This document shows positions 1 to 11,261 of a stretch of 64,000 nucleotides of DNA, piece after piece. This DNA is from Dolomitihabitans soli. Its GTDB lineage: Bacteria > Actinomycetota > Actinomycetes > Streptosporangiales > Streptosporangiaceae. Below the pieces are notes generated by a model that saw nothing but the letters and a program-made list of their open reading frames with translations, did not search any database and had not been told where the DNA came from. Position numbers and translations under genes: made by a program. Where the stretch lies: contig NZ_JAKNTW010000017.1 of assembly GCF_022213955.1 (NCBI RefSeq), forward strand, positions 1-64,000. Reading direction: 5' to 3'. Every line of letters begins with the position of its first letter. The first letter of the stretch is position 1.

Positions 1-23
1 CCACACCGGGGCCGCCCCCCGGG

Positions 24-65
24 GGCCCCCCCCCACCTTGGGGGGCGGGGCCGCCCCGCGCTTTT
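24..65 (+). terminator. GC-rich hairpin terminator at the window edge
   Basis: A C-run at 26-34 pairs with G-runs at 41-50 (11 bp with one bulge, closed by GG/CC), followed by a second short stem (GCGGGG at 45-50 with CCCCGC at 54-59) and TTTT at 62-65. It probably ends the operon to the left; by synteny that would be rpoB-rpoC, but no part of that operon is visible here. Confidence 0.55.
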
Positions 66-152
66 CCCGTACGGCGAGCCGCGGCATGTGCCCGGCGTCT
101 CCCGTACGGCGAGCCGAGGCGTGTGCCCGGCGCTTCCGGTACGGCACGCCGT
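66..152. repeat. 35-bp tandem repeat, two copies and a partial third
   Basis: Units start at 66 and 101 with CCCGTACGGCGAGCCG and continue into TGTGCCCGGCG. A shorter, diverged third unit starts at 136 (CCGGTACGGCA). The period is 35 bp. The repeat lies between the leftward terminator and the rpsL promoter and has no convincing coding potential. Confidence 0.7.
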
Positions 153-300
153 ACGACGACCCGTGTGGTGAATGGCCTCGGGAGTGGGAAGTAGCAGGTA
201 TGCTTTCCTCCGGGCCTATTGCGGCCGGGGAATCCGGGCGCGAGGTCACGGCACGAAAGCCACGGTCGCTCGCAAGTGAACGGCCGGGAGTGCGGTCGTT

Positions 301-328
301 TTGACGTCCTGCGCTGGGCTGGTAGTCT
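301..328 (+). promoter_or_regulatory. Probable promoter of the rpsL-rpsG-fusA-tuf operon
   Basis: TTGACG at 301-306, a 16-bp spacer and TAGTCT at 323-328 fit a housekeeping sigma-70 promoter. The same -10 context, GGTAGTCT, occurs in the proposed rplM promoter of this window. It predicts a leader of about 280 nt ahead of rpsL. Confidence 0.6.
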
Positions 329-617
329 TTCCCTTCGTGCCCGTGGCTTCATGGGCTTTCATGCGTGCGCTCGTAAGAGTCTCCTCTGGAGGCTGAGAGC
401 GTGGCGTGGTCTCTTCCCGGAGTCCGGCTTCGCAGGGTGTGGTGTGGCAAGAGCGCGACACACCCGACCGCGTGGGTCGGAGCGGGAGGAAAAACAGCAG
501 GTCATGACACCGGCAGAACCTGCAAATGAACGACTTGGGCGAGAAACCGTGTCATCGGCACGGCGGATCTGCCCGACCAAATGACGAAACACCGGCCAGA
601 GTACGAACGGAGACGCG
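329..617 (+). promoter_or_regulatory. Long leader of the str operon with alternative hairpins
   Basis: No gene is evident in this stretch. Near its 3' end, GCAGGT (497-502) can pair with ACCTGC (518-523), while ATGACAC (504-510) can pair with GTGTCAT (549-555), extended by GG/CC across a bulged C. The two structures overlap and exclude each other, as expected of a regulatory leader. Whether it binds S7 or S12, or acts by attenuation, cannot be told from sequence alone. Confidence 0.4.
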
Positions 618-992
618 GTGCCCACGATTCAGCAGCTGGTCCGCAAGGGCCGCCAGGACAAGGTCACCAAGACCAAGACTCCGGCGCTCAAGCAGAACCC
701 TCAGCGGCGCGGTGTCTGCACGCGTGTGTACACCACGACCCCCAAGAAGCCGAACTCGGCGCTCCGCAAGGTGGCCCGTGTGCGGCTCACCAACGGCATC
801 GAGGTCACGGCCTACATCCCGGGTGTCGGTCACAACCTTCAGGAGCACTCCATCGTGCTCGTGCGCGGCGGTCGTGTTAAGGACCTGCCGGGTGTTCGCT
901 ACAAGATCATCCGTGGTTCGCTGGACACCCAGGGTGTCCGCAACCGCAAGCAGGCCCGTAGCAAGTATGGCGCGAAGAAGGAGAAGAGCTGA
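618..992 (+). CDS. rpsL: 30S ribosomal protein S12
   Basis: This is the decoding-centre protein of the small subunit, 124 residues, starting at GTG ([10 protein letters not shown]). The signature [10 protein letters not shown] is complete at residues 42-51 and [10 protein letters not shown] at 87-96. Lysines 43 and 88, at the positions where substitutions give streptomycin resistance in other bacteria, are unchanged, so the allele looks wild type. It is the first gene of the str operon and is followed one base later by rpsG. Confidence 0.98.
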   Translation: MPTIQQLVRKGRQDKVTKTKTPALKQNPQRRGVCTRVYTTTPKKPNSALRKVARVRLTNGIEVTAYIPGVGHNLQEHSIVLVRGGRVKDLPGVRYKIIRGSLDTQGVRNRKQARSKYGAKKEKS

Positions 993-993
993 C

Positions 994-1464
994 ATGCCGC
1001 GTAAGGGCCCCGCAGGTCGCCGGCCGCTTGTCGCCGACCCGGTGTACAGCTCCCCGCTGGTCACCGCTCTCATCAACAAGGTGTTGATGAGCGGCAAGCG
1101 TTCGCTGGCGCAGACGATCGTTTACAACGCCCTTGAGGGTTGCCGCGACAAGACCGGCAACGACCCCGTGGTCACCCTCAAGCGTGCGCTCGACAACGTC
1201 AAGCCCACCCTGGAGGTGCGCAGCCGCCGGGTCGGTGGCGCCACCTACCAGGTGCCGGTGGAGGTGCGCGCGGCGCGCAGCACCACGCTGGCGCTCCGCT
1301 GGCTGGTGCAGTACTCCCGCGCCCGCCGCGAGAAGACCATGACCGAGCGGCTGATGAACGAGCTGCTCGACGCGAGCAACGGCCTCGGCGCCAGTGTCAA
1401 GCGGCGCGAGGACACGCACAAGATGGCCGAGTCCAACAAGGCCTTCGCCCATTACCGCTGGTAG
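994..1464 (+). CDS. rpsG: 30S ribosomal protein S7
   Basis: This is the 156-residue head-domain protein that nucleates assembly of the 3' major domain of 16S rRNA. ATG at 994 ([10 protein letters not shown]) is chosen because it gives the family length and follows the rpsL stop by one base; the frame stays open further upstream but without homology. The conserved [17 protein letters not shown]-like block (here [16 protein letters not shown]) is present, as is the C-terminal FAHYRW. The order rpsL-rpsG-fusA-tuf is canonical. Confidence 0.98.
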   Translation: MPRKGPAGRRPLVADPVYSSPLVTALINKVLMSGKRSLAQTIVYNALEGCRDKTGNDPVVTLKRALDNVKPTLEVRSRRVGGATYQVPVEVRAARSTTLALRWLVQYSRARREKTMTERLMNELLDASNGLGASVKRREDTHKMAESNKAFAHYRW

Positions 1465-1503
1465 TTCCCAGCATCTAGACGAGACGACGAGGACGCGAGA
1501 GAA

Positions 1504-3603
<2,100 letters not shown>

Positions 3604-3662
3604 CACCGGCCTCGAGCCCGAGTGAGAAGAAGTCCAGTCAGAATCTCTAAGGAGAAAGACCA

Positions 3663-4856
3663 GTGGCCAAGGCCAAGTTCGAGCGGACCAAGCCGCACGT
3701 GAACATCGGCACCATTGGGCACATCGACCACGGCAAGACCACTCTGACCGCGGCGATCACCAAGGTGCTTCACGACCGTTTCCCCGACATCAATGAGTCG
3801 ACTCCGTTCGACAAAATTGACAAGGCTCCCGAGGAGAAGGCGCGTGGAATCACCATCTCCATCGCGCACGTCGAGTACCAGACGGAGAAGCGTCACTACG
3901 CTCACGTCGACTGCCCCGGTCACGCCGACTATGTGAAGAACATGATCACGGGTGCCGCGCAGATGGACGGCGCGATTCTCGTGGTCGCCGCGACCGACGG
4001 CCCGATGCCGCAGACCAAGGAGCACGTGCTCCTGGCGCGCCAGGTCGGCGTTCCCTACATCGTCGTCGCTCTCAACAAGTCCGACATGGTGGACGACGAG
4101 GAGATCCTGGAGCTCGTCGAGCTCGAGGTTCGTGAGCTGCTCTCGGCTCAGGAGTTCCCCGGCGACGACCTGCCGGTGGTCCGCGTCTCCGCGCTGAAGG
4201 CGCTGGAGGGCGACACCAAGTGGGGCGACAGCATCATCGAGCTCATGAACGCCGTGGACGAGAGCGTCCCCGAGCCGGTTCGTGACATCGACAAGCCGTT
4301 CCTGATGCCGATCGAGGACGTGTTCTCGATCACCGGCCGCGGCACCGTCGTGACCGGCCGTATCGAGCGCGGCATCGTCAAGGTCAACGAGACCGTCGAC
4401 ATCATCGGCATCAAGGAGAAGGGCACCACGACGACCGTCACCGGCGTCGAGATGTTCCGCAAGCTCCTTGACGAGGGCCGGGCCGGAGACAACGTCGGCC
4501 TGCTCCTGCGCGGCATCAAGCGTGAGGACGTCGAGCGCGGCCAGTGCATCATCAAGCCGGGCACGACCACCCCGCACACCGAGTTCGAGGCCCAGGTCTA
4601 CATCCTGGCCAAGGACGAGGGCGGCCGCCACACACCGTTCTTCAACAACTACCGCCCGCAGTTCTACTTCCGGACCACTGACGTGACCGGAGTCGTGAAC
4701 CTGCCCGAGGGCACCGAGATGGTCATGCCCGGTGACAACACCGAGATGGTCGTGAACCTCATCCAGCCGATCGCGATGGAGGAAGGCCTCAAGTTCGCGA
4801 TTCGTGAGGGTGGCCGCACCGTCGGCGCCGGTAACGTAATCAAGATCATCAAGTAG
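3663..4856 (+). CDS. tuf: Elongation factor Tu
   Basis: This GTPase delivers aminoacyl-tRNA to the ribosome. It is 397 residues, starting at GTG. The P-loop [17 protein letters not shown] and NKSD motifs are intact and the C terminus is the usual [28 protein letters not shown] just upstream supplies the ribosome-binding site. It is the last gene of the str operon and is followed by a hairpin terminator at 4871-4906. Only one tuf copy lies in the window. Confidence 0.98.
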   Translation: MAKAKFERTKPHVNIGTIGHIDHGKTTLTAAITKVLHDRFPDINESTPFDKIDKAPEEKARGITISIAHVEYQTEKRHYAHVDCPGHADYVKNMITGAAQMDGAILVVAATDGPMPQTKEHVLLARQVGVPYIVVALNKSDMVDDEEILELVELEVRELLSAQEFPGDDLPVVRVSALKALEGDTKWGDSIIELMNAVDESVPEPVRDIDKPFLMPIEDVFSITGRGTVVTGRIERGIVKVNETVDIIGIKEKGTTTTVTGVEMFRKLLDEGRAGDNVGLLLRGIKREDVERGQCIIKPGTTTPHTEFEAQVYILAKDEGGRHTPFFNNYRPQFYFRTTDVTGVVNLPEGTEMVMPGDNTEMVVNLIQPIAMEEGLKFAIREGGRTVGAGNVIKIIK

Positions 4857-4870
4857 TTCGATCGCGGGCC

Positions 4871-4906
4871 GGCGGTCGGCCCCAGGGAAACCGGGGACCG
4901 ACCGCC
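4871..4906 (+). terminator. Hairpin after tuf
   Basis: GGCGGTCGG (4871-4879) pairs with CCGACCGCC, and an inner CCCC/GGGG pair is separated by a bulged A. There is no long T-tract, which is common for actinobacterial terminators. It separates the str operon from the S10 operon. Confidence 0.6.
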
Positions 4907-4965
4907 GAACCACGAGGGGCCGCCGGCCCATATGACCGGCGCTCCTGGCCCACGCGAACCGGGCC

Positions 4966-5012
4966 GTGATCTCGCAGCGGTTTCGACTCGATCGAAACAC
5001 CTGCAAGATCAC
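4966..5012 (+). promoter_or_regulatory. Long symmetric hairpin in the S10-operon leader
   Basis: Twenty-one bases on each side of the 5-nt loop CTCGA are arranged symmetrically. GTGATCT pairs with AGATCAC, GCAG with CTGC and GTTTCGA with TCGAAAC, giving 18 pairs interrupted by a 1x1 and a 2x2 internal loop. It ends about 85 nt before rpsJ. It could be an autogenous control element of the S10 operon or a second terminator after tuf; there is no T-run after it. Confidence 0.55.
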
Positions 5013-5096
5013 GGAGAGGGTTGGCAGGGCCGGCAATGACGGCGACACGCCGCATGATGCTTTCACAGGACGACAGCGAAGGACACCGAGGCCACT

Positions 5097-5405
5097 ATGG
5101 CGGGACAGAAGATCCGCATCCGGCTTAAGGCCTATGACCACGAGGTCATTGACAGTTCGGCCAAGAAGATCGTCGAGACGGTGACGCGGACCGGCGCGAA
5201 GGTCGCGGGCCCGGTGCCGCTGCCGACCGAGAAGAACGTGTACTGCGTCATCCGTTCGCCGCACAAGTACAAGGACAGCCGCGAGCACTTTGAGATGCGC
5301 ACGCACAAGCGGCTGATTGACATCATCGATCCGACGCCGAAGACGGTCGACTCGCTCATGCGGCTCGACCTTCCGGCTGGCGTCGACATCTCGATCAAGC
5401 TCTGA
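5097..5405 (+). CDS. rpsJ: 30S ribosomal protein S10
   Basis: This small-subunit head protein is also the transcription-antitermination factor NusE. It is 102 residues ([10 protein letters not shown]) with the typical KAYDHEVID and the histidine-rich block [16 protein letters not shown]. It is the first gene of the S10 operon, starts at ATG, and follows a structured leader of about 240 nt after tuf. rplC begins 14 bp downstream. Confidence 0.98.
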   Translation: MAGQKIRIRLKAYDHEVIDSSAKKIVETVTRTGAKVAGPVPLPTEKNVYCVIRSPHKYKDSREHFEMRTHKRLIDIIDPTPKTVDSLMRLDLPAGVDISIKL

Positions 5406-5419
5406 GGGAACGCACTGAC

Positions 5420-6073
5420 ATGGCTAACCAGATCAAGGGCGTCCTGGGCAAGAAGCTCGGCATGACCCAGGTCTTCGACGCGGACAACCGGATGGTCCCG
5501 GTCACCGTCGTCGAGGCCGGTCCGTGCGTGGTGACCCGGGTCCGCACCGCCGACAACGACGGTTACTCGGCCATCCAGCTTGGCTTCGGACAGGTCGACC
5601 CGCGCAAGGTCAACAAGCCGCTGGGTGACTACCTGCGCAAGCACGACATCACCCCGCGCCGTTACTTCGCCGAAGTCCGTACGGACGACGCCAACGAGTA
5701 CACCATCGGTCAGGAACTGCTGGCCGACACCTTCGAAGCCGGCCAGTTCGTCGATGTGACGGGCAAGAGCAAGGGCAAGGGCTTCGCGGGTGTCATGAAG
5801 CGCCACGGTTTCAAGGGCCTGAGCGCCTCGCACGGTACCCAGCGCAAGCACCGCTCGCCGGGTTCCATCGGCGGCTGTGCCACTCCGGGCCGTGTCTTCA
5901 AGGGTCTGCGCATGGCGGGTCGGATGGGCAACATCCGCACCACCATCCAGAGCCTGAAGGTGCACGCCGTGGACGCCGAGAAGGGTCTCATCCTGATCAA
6001 GGGTGCGATTCCCGGCGCCAACGGCAGCCTGGTCATGATCCGTACCGCCACCAAGAAGGGGGCTGCCAAGTGA
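5420..6073 (+). CDS. rplC: 50S ribosomal protein L3
   Basis: This early-assembly large-subunit protein reaches to the peptidyl-transferase centre. It is 217 residues, beginning with the actinobacterial [15 protein letters not shown]. The central extension [19 protein letters not shown] contains the glutamine/histidine-rich loop region. The last four bases, GTGA, overlap the GTG start of rplD, indicating translational coupling. Confidence 0.98.
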   Translation: MANQIKGVLGKKLGMTQVFDADNRMVPVTVVEAGPCVVTRVRTADNDGYSAIQLGFGQVDPRKVNKPLGDYLRKHDITPRRYFAEVRTDDANEYTIGQELLADTFEAGQFVDVTGKSKGKGFAGVMKRHGFKGLSASHGTQRKHRSPGSIGGCATPGRVFKGLRMAGRMGNIRTTIQSLKVHAVDAEKGLILIKGAIPGANGSLVMIRTATKKGAAK

Positions 6074-6717
6074 GCACGGTAGACGTCCTCGACCTGAGCG
6101 GTGCGAAGACCGGCTCCGTCGAACTGCCGGCGGAGATCTTCGGCACGAAGGTCAACATCCCGCTGATCCACCAGGTCGTCGTAGCCCAGCTCGCCGCTCG
6201 CCGGCAGGGCACCCACAAGGCCAAGACGCGTGGCGAGGTCCGCGGCGGCGGCAAGAAGCCGTACCGGCAGAAGGGCACCGGCCGGGCCCGTCAGGGTTCG
6301 ACCCGCGCCCCGCAGTTCGCCGGCGGCGGCGTCGTCCACGGTCCCCTTCCGCGTGACTACGCGCAGAAGACGCCGAAGAAGATGAAGTCGGCGGCCCTGC
6401 GTGGCGCTCTGTCCGACCGCGCGAGCGGCGGCCGGATCCACGTGGTCAGCGGACTGGTGACCGGCGAGACCCCCAAGACCAAGGCGGCCATCGAGTCGCT
6501 GCGGAAGATCACGCAGGCCAGGACCGTGCTGGTCGTGGTGGACGAGGGTGACGAGCTCACCTGGCTCAGCCTGCGTAACGTGCCCGACGTCCACCTTCTG
6601 GACGCCGGTCAGCTGAACACTTATGACGTGCTCTGCAACGACGACCTGGTCTTCACCCAGGAGGCGTACGACCAGGTCGTGGCGCGGCTGAGCAACAGCG
6701 GGAAGGATGACGCCTGA
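6070..6717 (+). CDS. rplD: 50S ribosomal protein L4
   Basis: L4 is 215 residues, starts at GTG inside the end of rplC, and carries the exit-tunnel loop with [20 protein letters not shown] at about residues 60-79. In proteobacteria L4 controls this operon by binding its leader; the leader here has a long hairpin at 4966-5012, but a role for L4 is only an inference. Its TGA overlaps the ATG of rplW by one base. Confidence 0.98.
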   Translation: MSTVDVLDLSGAKTGSVELPAEIFGTKVNIPLIHQVVVAQLAARRQGTHKAKTRGEVRGGGKKPYRQKGTGRARQGSTRAPQFAGGGVVHGPLPRDYAQKTPKKMKSAALRGALSDRASGGRIHVVSGLVTGETPKTKAAIESLRKITQARTVLVVVDEGDELTWLSLRNVPDVHLLDAGQLNTYDVLCNDDLVFTQEAYDQVVARLSNSGKDDA

Positions 6718-7019
6718 TGGAGAAGATCGCCGACCCGCGCGACATCATCATCAAGCCGGTTGTCTCTGAGAAGAGCTACGGCCTGATCGATGAGCACAAC
6801 AAGTACACGTTCCTGGTGAAGAAGACCGCGAACAAGACCCAGGTCAAGATCGCGGTCGAGCAGATCTTCGGCGTCAAGGTCACCAGCGTGAACACCATCA
6901 ACCGGCAGGGCAAGCGCAAGCGCACCCGGCAGGGCTTCGGCAAGCGGCCCGACACCAAGCGCGCGATCGTGAGCCTGGTGGACGGCGACCGGATCGACAT
7001 CTTCGGTCAGGTCGGCTGA
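6717..7019 (+). CDS. rplW: 50S ribosomal protein L23
   Basis: L23 is 100 residues and sits at the exit of the peptide tunnel, where trigger factor and the signal recognition particle dock. The conserved start [11 protein letters not shown] and the basic loop [17 protein letters not shown] are present. The start ATG shares a base with the rplD stop. A gap of 48 bp separates it from rplB. Confidence 0.98.
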   Translation: MEKIADPRDIIIKPVVSEKSYGLIDEHNKYTFLVKKTANKTQVKIAVEQIFGVKVTSVNTINRQGKRKRTRQGFGKRPDTKRAIVSLVDGDRIDIFGQVG

Positions 7020-7067
7020 GCCGCCGACTAGCCAGAAGCCAGAACCGACGAGGGATGAACGAAAAAG

Positions 7068-7904
7068 ATGGGCATCCGTAAATACAAGCCGACGACTCCT
7101 GGTCGACGCGGCGCGAGCGTCTCGGACTTTGCCGAGATCACGCGTAGCACGCCTGAGAAGTCGCTGCTTGCTCCCCTGCACAGCAAGGGTGGCCGCAACG
7201 TCCACGGCCGGGTTACCGCCCGGCACCAGGGCGGCGGTCACAAGCGCGCCTACCGGATCATCGATTTCCGGCGGAACGACAAGGACGGCATCCCGGCGAA
7301 GGTCGCTCACATCGAGTACGACCCCAACCGCACGTCCCGTATCGCGCTGCTGCACTTCGCCGACGGCGAGAAGCGCTACATCATCGCGCCGACCGGCCTC
7401 AAGCAGGGGGATCGCGTCGAGAACGGCCCCGGGGCCGACATCAAGCCCGGCAACTGCCTGCCGCTGCGCAACATTCCGACCGGTACCTTCATCCACGCGG
7501 TGGAGCTCCGGCCGGGCGGCGGCGCCAAGCTGGGCCGCTCCGCGGGAGCGCAGATCCAGCTCCTGGCCAAGGAGGGGCAATACGCCACGCTGCGTATGCC
7601 CTCCGGCGAAATGCGCATGGTCGACGTGCGCTGCCGGGCCTCCGTCGGCCAGGTGGGCAACGCCGAGCAGGCGAACATCAACATCGGTAAGGCCGGCCGT
7701 AACCGCTGGAAGGGCAAGCGCCCGACCGTCCGCGGTGTCGCCATGAACCCGATCGACCACCCGCACGGTGGTGGTGAGGGCAAGACCTCCGGCGGTCGCC
7801 ACCCGGTTAACCCGAACGGTAAGCCGGAGGGTCGTACCCGCCAGGCGAACAAGTCAAGCGACCGGCTGATCATCCGTCGTCGGAGCAAGAGGAAGAAGCG
7901 GTAG
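7068..7904 (+). CDS. rplB: 50S ribosomal protein L2
   Basis: L2 is 278 residues, needed for subunit association and peptidyl-transferase activity. It begins [15 protein letters not shown]. The conserved C-terminal segment [13 protein letters not shown] contains the essential histidine region, and the basic tail ends RRRSKRKKR. The length and motifs are standard. rpsS follows after 11 bp. Confidence 0.98.
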   Translation: MGIRKYKPTTPGRRGASVSDFAEITRSTPEKSLLAPLHSKGGRNVHGRVTARHQGGGHKRAYRIIDFRRNDKDGIPAKVAHIEYDPNRTSRIALLHFADGEKRYIIAPTGLKQGDRVENGPGADIKPGNCLPLRNIPTGTFIHAVELRPGGGAKLGRSAGAQIQLLAKEGQYATLRMPSGEMRMVDVRCRASVGQVGNAEQANINIGKAGRNRWKGKRPTVRGVAMNPIDHPHGGGEGKTSGGRHPVNPNGKPEGRTRQANKSSDRLIIRRRSKRKKR

Positions 7905-7915
7905 GAGCAGCCGAA

Positions 7916-8194
7916 ATGCCACGTAGCCTTAAGAAGGGCCCCTTCGTGGACCACCACCTGATCAAAAAGGTGGACGTCCAGAACGAAAAGGGCACCAAGA
8001 ACGTCATCAAGACGTGGTCGCGGCGCTCCATGATCGTGCCCGACATGCTCGGCCACACGATCGCCGTACACGACGGCCGCAAGCACGTCCCGGTGTTCAT
8101 CACCGAGTCGATGATCGGCCACAAGCTGGGCGAGTTCGCTCCTACGCGAACCTTCCGCAGCCATGTCAAGGAAGACCGCCGCAGCCGGCGATAA
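7916..8194 (+). CDS. rpsS: 30S ribosomal protein S19
   Basis: S19 is 92 residues and forms the head of the small subunit with S13. [15 protein letters not shown] at the start and the [13 protein letters not shown] block at the end are diagnostic. It sits between rplB and rplV in the canonical S10-operon order; a GGAGTAAGC ribosome-binding site for the next gene lies in the 29-bp gap. Confidence 0.98.
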   Translation: MPRSLKKGPFVDHHLIKKVDVQNEKGTKNVIKTWSRRSMIVPDMLGHTIAVHDGRKHVPVFITESMIGHKLGEFAPTRTFRSHVKEDRRSRR

Positions 8195-8223
8195 ACGCCT
8201 TCAGAAGGTCAGAGGAGTAAGCG

Positions 8224-8592
8224 ATGGAAGCCAGGGCTCAGGCGCGGTTCGTCCGCGTCACGCCCCAGAAGGCCCGCCGCGTGGTGGACCTTATTCGCGG
8301 GCTGCCCGCTTCGGAGGCGCAGGCCGTGCTGCAGTTCGCTCCCCAGGCGGCGAGCGAGCCCATCTTCAAGGTGCTCTCGAGCGCGATGGCGAACGCAGAG
8401 CACAACAACAAGCTCGACCGCGAGACGCTGGTCGTGAGCCGTGCGTGGGTCGATGAGGGCCCGACGCTCAAGCGGTTCCGTCCCCGCGCCCAGGGCCGTG
8501 CCTATCGGATCAACAAGCGGACGAGCCACATCACAGTGATCGTCGAGTCCCGGCCTGAGGGCCAGGGCAAGCCGAAGGGAAGGACCCGCTAG
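8224..8592 (+). CDS. rplV: 50S ribosomal protein L22
   Basis: L22 is 122 residues and contributes the beta-hairpin loop at the tunnel constriction. The signature [19 protein letters not shown] spans residues 8-26, and the hairpin with [10 protein letters not shown] is near residue 85. No insertions or deletions of the kind linked to macrolide resistance are evident. Its TAG overlaps the GTG of rpsC by one base. Confidence 0.98.
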   Translation: MEARAQARFVRVTPQKARRVVDLIRGLPASEAQAVLQFAPQAASEPIFKVLSSAMANAEHNNKLDRETLVVSRAWVDEGPTLKRFRPRAQGRAYRINKRTSHITVIVESRPEGQGKPKGRTR

Positions 8593-9455
8593 TGGGCCAG
8601 AAGGTTAACCCGCACGGGTTCCGCCTCGGCATCACGACCGACTTCAAGAGTCGGTGGTACGCCGACAAACTCTACAAGGCCTATGTCGCCGAGGATGTGT
8701 CGATCCGCCGCATGCTGCAGAAGGGCATGGAGCGGGCCGGCATCTCCAAGGTAGAGATCGAGCGGACCACCGACCGGGTTCAGGTCGACATCCACACCGC
8801 ACGGCCGGGCATCGTCATCGGCCGCCGCGGCGCCGAGGCGGACCGTATCCGTGGCGATCTCGAAAAGCTGACCAAGAAGCAGGTTCAGCTCAACATTCTC
8901 GAGGTCAAGAACCCCGAGATCGACGCGCAGCTCGTCGCCCAGGGCGTGGCGGAGCAGCTGTCCAGCCGTGTCTCCTTCCGCCGGGCCATGCGTAAGGCCA
9001 TGCAGTCGGCGATGAAGAGCGGCGCCAAGGGCATCCGGGTGCAGTGCTCGGGTCGCCTCGGTGGCGCTGAGATGTCCCGTTCGGAGTTCTACCGCGAGGG
9101 CCGCGTGCCCCTGCACACGCTCCGGGCGGACATCGACTACGGCTTCTACGAGGCCCGCACCACCTTCGGTCGGATCGGCGTGAAGGTGTGGATCTACAAG
9201 GGTGAGGCCCCGACCTCCCGCGCCGAGCGTGAGGCGGCGGCAGCAGCCGCGGCCGGCGCCCGCGCCGGGCAGCGCAGGGACCGCACCGATCGGCCGGCTC
9301 GCGGCGGTGGCGGTGGCCGCGGCGGCCGCGGCGGTCGCGACGGCGGCGCCCCGCGCAGCGGTGGCGGCGGTCGTGGACCGAAGACCGAGTCAACCGCGCC
9401 CGCAGGGGCGCCCGAGTCCGGCCCGGCGGAGCAGCCCGGTGCTGAGGGGAGCTGA
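8592..9455 (+). CDS. rpsC: 30S ribosomal protein S3 with RGG-rich tail
   Basis: S3 is 287 residues. The core carries the KH domain ([15 protein letters not shown] at about residues 76-90) and the C-terminal domain ending VKVWIYKGE. An unusually long tail of about 80 residues follows: an alanine-rich stretch, an Arg/Gly segment with repeated GGR and RGG triplets, and a final acidic Pro/Ala/Glu part. S3 is commonly near 230 residues in other phyla; extended tails occur in actinobacteria. The tail is probably disordered and solvent exposed. The start is GTG. Confidence 0.97.
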   Translation: MGQKVNPHGFRLGITTDFKSRWYADKLYKAYVAEDVSIRRMLQKGMERAGISKVEIERTTDRVQVDIHTARPGIVIGRRGAEADRIRGDLEKLTKKQVQLNILEVKNPEIDAQLVAQGVAEQLSSRVSFRRAMRKAMQSAMKSGAKGIRVQCSGRLGGAEMSRSEFYREGRVPLHTLRADIDYGFYEARTTFGRIGVKVWIYKGEAPTSRAEREAAAAAAAGARAGQRRDRTDRPARGGGGGRGGRGGRDGGAPRSGGGGRGPKTESTAPAGAPESGPAEQPGAEGS

Positions 9456-9457
9456 CC

Positions 9458-9877
9458 ATGCTGATCCCACGCAGGGTCAAGCACCGCAAGCAGCACCGGC
9501 CCGACCGTCACGGCATGGCCACGGGCGGCACCAGGGTCGTCTTCGGCGAGTTCGGCATTCAGGCCGTTGAGCACAGCTATGTGACCAACCGCCAGATCGA
9601 GGCCGCTCGTATCGCGATGACCCGCCACATCAAGCGTGGCGGAAAGGTCTGGATCAACATCTACCCGGACCGTCCGCTCACCAAGAAGCCTGCCGAGACC
9701 CGGATGGGTTCCGGTAAGGGTTCGCCGGAGTGGTGGATCGCCAACGTCAAGCCGGGCCGCGTCATGTTCGAGCTGTCCGGTGTGGCCGAGCCTGTGGCCC
9801 GTGAGGCCCTCAGGCGCGCGATGCACAAACTGCCCATGAAGTGCCGTTTCGTCAAGCGAGAAGTGGGTGAGGCGTGA
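9458..9877 (+). CDS. rplP: 50S ribosomal protein L16
   Basis: L16 is 139 residues, close to the A-site and needed for tRNA binding. It begins [15 protein letters not shown] and contains [18 protein letters not shown] and the [13 protein letters not shown] block. It starts two bases after rpsC, and its TGA overlaps the ATG of rpmC by one base. Confidence 0.98.
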   Translation: MLIPRRVKHRKQHRPDRHGMATGGTRVVFGEFGIQAVEHSYVTNRQIEAARIAMTRHIKRGGKVWINIYPDRPLTKKPAETRMGSGKGSPEWWIANVKPGRVMFELSGVAEPVAREALRRAMHKLPMKCRFVKREVGEA

Positions 9878-10113
9878 TGGCACAGGGCCTGACCGCCGCT
9901 GATCTGCGTCAGCAGGACAAGGACGAGCTGGTCATCAAGCTGAAGGAAGCCAAGGAGGAGCTGTTCAACCTCCGCTTCCAGTCGGCGACCGGCCAGCTCG
10001 AGAGTTACGGGCGGCTCCGCGCCGTCCGTCGAGAGATCGCCCGTATCTACACCGTGATGCGGGAGCGGGAGCTTGGCATCATCACGGAAGTGAAGGAGCC
10101 GAGCGATGGCTGA
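9877..10113 (+). CDS. rpmC: 50S ribosomal protein L29
   Basis: L29 is 78 residues with the typical two-helix pattern: [28 protein letters not shown] and [19 protein letters not shown] at 9877 is preferred over the adjoining GTG at 9874 because it forms a TGATG junction with rplP. The last residues overlap the start of rpsQ by 8 bp. Confidence 0.97.
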   Translation: MAQGLTAADLRQQDKDELVIKLKEAKEELFNLRFQSATGQLESYGRLRAVRREIARIYTVMRERELGIITEVKEPSDG

Positions 10114-10393
10114 GACCACGGAGAAGGACGACGCGGCGCGCGCGCGCAACTACCGCAAGACCCGTGAGGGTCTCGTCGTCGGCGACAAGATGGAGAAGAC
10201 CGTCGTCGTCGCCGTCGAGGACCGCGTGAAGCACCCGCTGTACGGCAAGGTCATCCGCCGTACGACCAAGTACAAGGCGCACGACGAGGCCAACGAGTGT
10301 GGTGTCGGCGACCGCGTGCTGCTCATGGAGACCCGGCCGCTGTCCGCTACCAAGCGGTGGCGCGTCGTGGAGGTCCTTGAGAAGGCGAAGTAA
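10106..10393 (+). CDS. rpsQ: 30S ribosomal protein S17
   Basis: S17 is 95 residues, an OB-fold primary 16S rRNA binder. The core [20 protein letters not shown] and the later [20 protein letters not shown] are typical; the first 15 or so residues are a charged extension. It overlaps rpmC by 8 bp. It is followed by an unusually long, hairpin-rich gap before rplN. Confidence 0.97.
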   Translation: MAETTEKDDAARARNYRKTREGLVVGDKMEKTVVVAVEDRVKHPLYGKVIRRTTKYKAHDEANECGVGDRVLLMETRPLSATKRWRVVEVLEKAK

Positions 10394-10581
10394 CGCGTCC
10401 CGTGGGGGTCCTCCCCACGAAGACGTCCAAGGGCGCGGGAGCGAGAGCTCCCGCGCCGCCTGCGGCGGCGGGCGTACGGTCCAGCGGGCCGTACGGCTGT
10501 CGCCGGGGGATCAAGACCACAGGAAGTTCCGCAAGGCTCACCGTCAGATGGTGAGAACCGGCGCGACACACAGGAGTTGAC
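10394..10581 (+). promoter_or_regulatory. Hairpin-rich gap between rpsQ and rplN
   Basis: Three stem-loops occur within 188 bp: CGTGGGG/CCCCACG near 10401-10419; an 11-bp perfect stem GGCGCGGGAGC/GCTCCCGCGCC at 10432-10457 closed by a GAGA (GNRA-type) tetraloop; and CGTACGG/CCGTACG around 10473-10495. They could mark the end of the S10 operon, an RNA-processing site, or a regulatory leader for the spc genes. No T-tract is seen. Confidence 0.5.
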
Positions 10582-10950
10582 GTGATCCAGCAGGAGTCGC
10601 GACTCAAGGTCGCCGACAACACGGGTGCCAAGGAGATTCTCTGCATCCGCGTGCTCGGCGGCTCGGGTCGGCGCTACGCGGGTATCGGCGACATCATCGT
10701 CGCCACGGTGAAGGATGCCCTTCCCGGCGGTGGTGTGAAAAAGGGTGAGGTCGTCAAGGCTGTCGTGGTGCGTACCCGTAAGGAGCGCCGCCGCCCAGAC
10801 GGCTCCTACATCCGCTTCGACGAGAACGCCGCGGTCATCATCAAGGACAGCGGTGACCCTCGGGGCACGCGTATCTTCGGTCCGGTCGGCCGCGAGCTGC
10901 GCGAGAAGAAGTTCATGCGCATCATCTCGCTCGCTCCGGAGGTGCTGTAA
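10582..10950 (+). CDS. rplN: 50S ribosomal protein L14
   Basis: L14 is 122 residues with a GTG start, on the subunit interface. It begins [18 protein letters not shown], with the conserved [16 protein letters not shown] and the C-terminal [16 protein letters not shown]. It is the first gene of the spc cluster. Its TAA overlaps the ATG of rplX by one base. Confidence 0.98.
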   Translation: MIQQESRLKVADNTGAKEILCIRVLGGSGRRYAGIGDIIVATVKDALPGGGVKKGEVVKAVVVRTRKERRRPDGSYIRFDENAAVIIKDSGDPRGTRIFGPVGRELREKKFMRIISLAPEVL

Positions 10951-11261
10951 TGGCGAAGCTGCACGTGAAGAAGGGTGACCTGGTTCAGGTCATCGCAGGT
11001 AAGGACAAGGGCGCCAAGGGTCGTGTGATCCTGGCACGTCCGAGCGACCAGCGTGTGGTCGTCGAGGGCGTGAACATGATCAAGAAGCACGCCAAGGAGA
11101 CCCACCAGGGCCCGCGCGGCGCCAAGACCGGCGGCGTGCAGACCATGGAGGCCCCCATCCACGTGAGCAACGTCAAGAAGCTCAAGGATGACAAGCCGGC
11201 CAAGGACGAGAAGCCCGCGAAGAAGGCCGACGAGGCCGACAAGTCGGGTGAGGACAACTGA
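10950..11261 (+). CDS. rplX: 50S ribosomal protein L24
   Basis: L24 is 103 residues and initiates large-subunit assembly. The KOW motif [20 protein letters not shown] is near the N terminus. The last 25 residues are a Lys/Asp/Glu/Ala-rich low-complexity tail ([19 protein letters not shown]), a common actinobacterial extension. Its TGA overlaps the ATG of rplE by one base. Confidence 0.98.
   Translation: MAKLHVKKGDLVQVIAGKDKGAKGRVILARPSDQRVVVEGVNMIKKHAKETHQGPRGAKTGGVQTMEAPIHVSNVKKLKDDKPAKDEKPAKKADEADKSGEDN

Noticed and set aside
66-152. CRISPR-like repeats near the left edge
   Set aside because: Units are contiguous with no unique spacers, so this is a simple tandem repeat.
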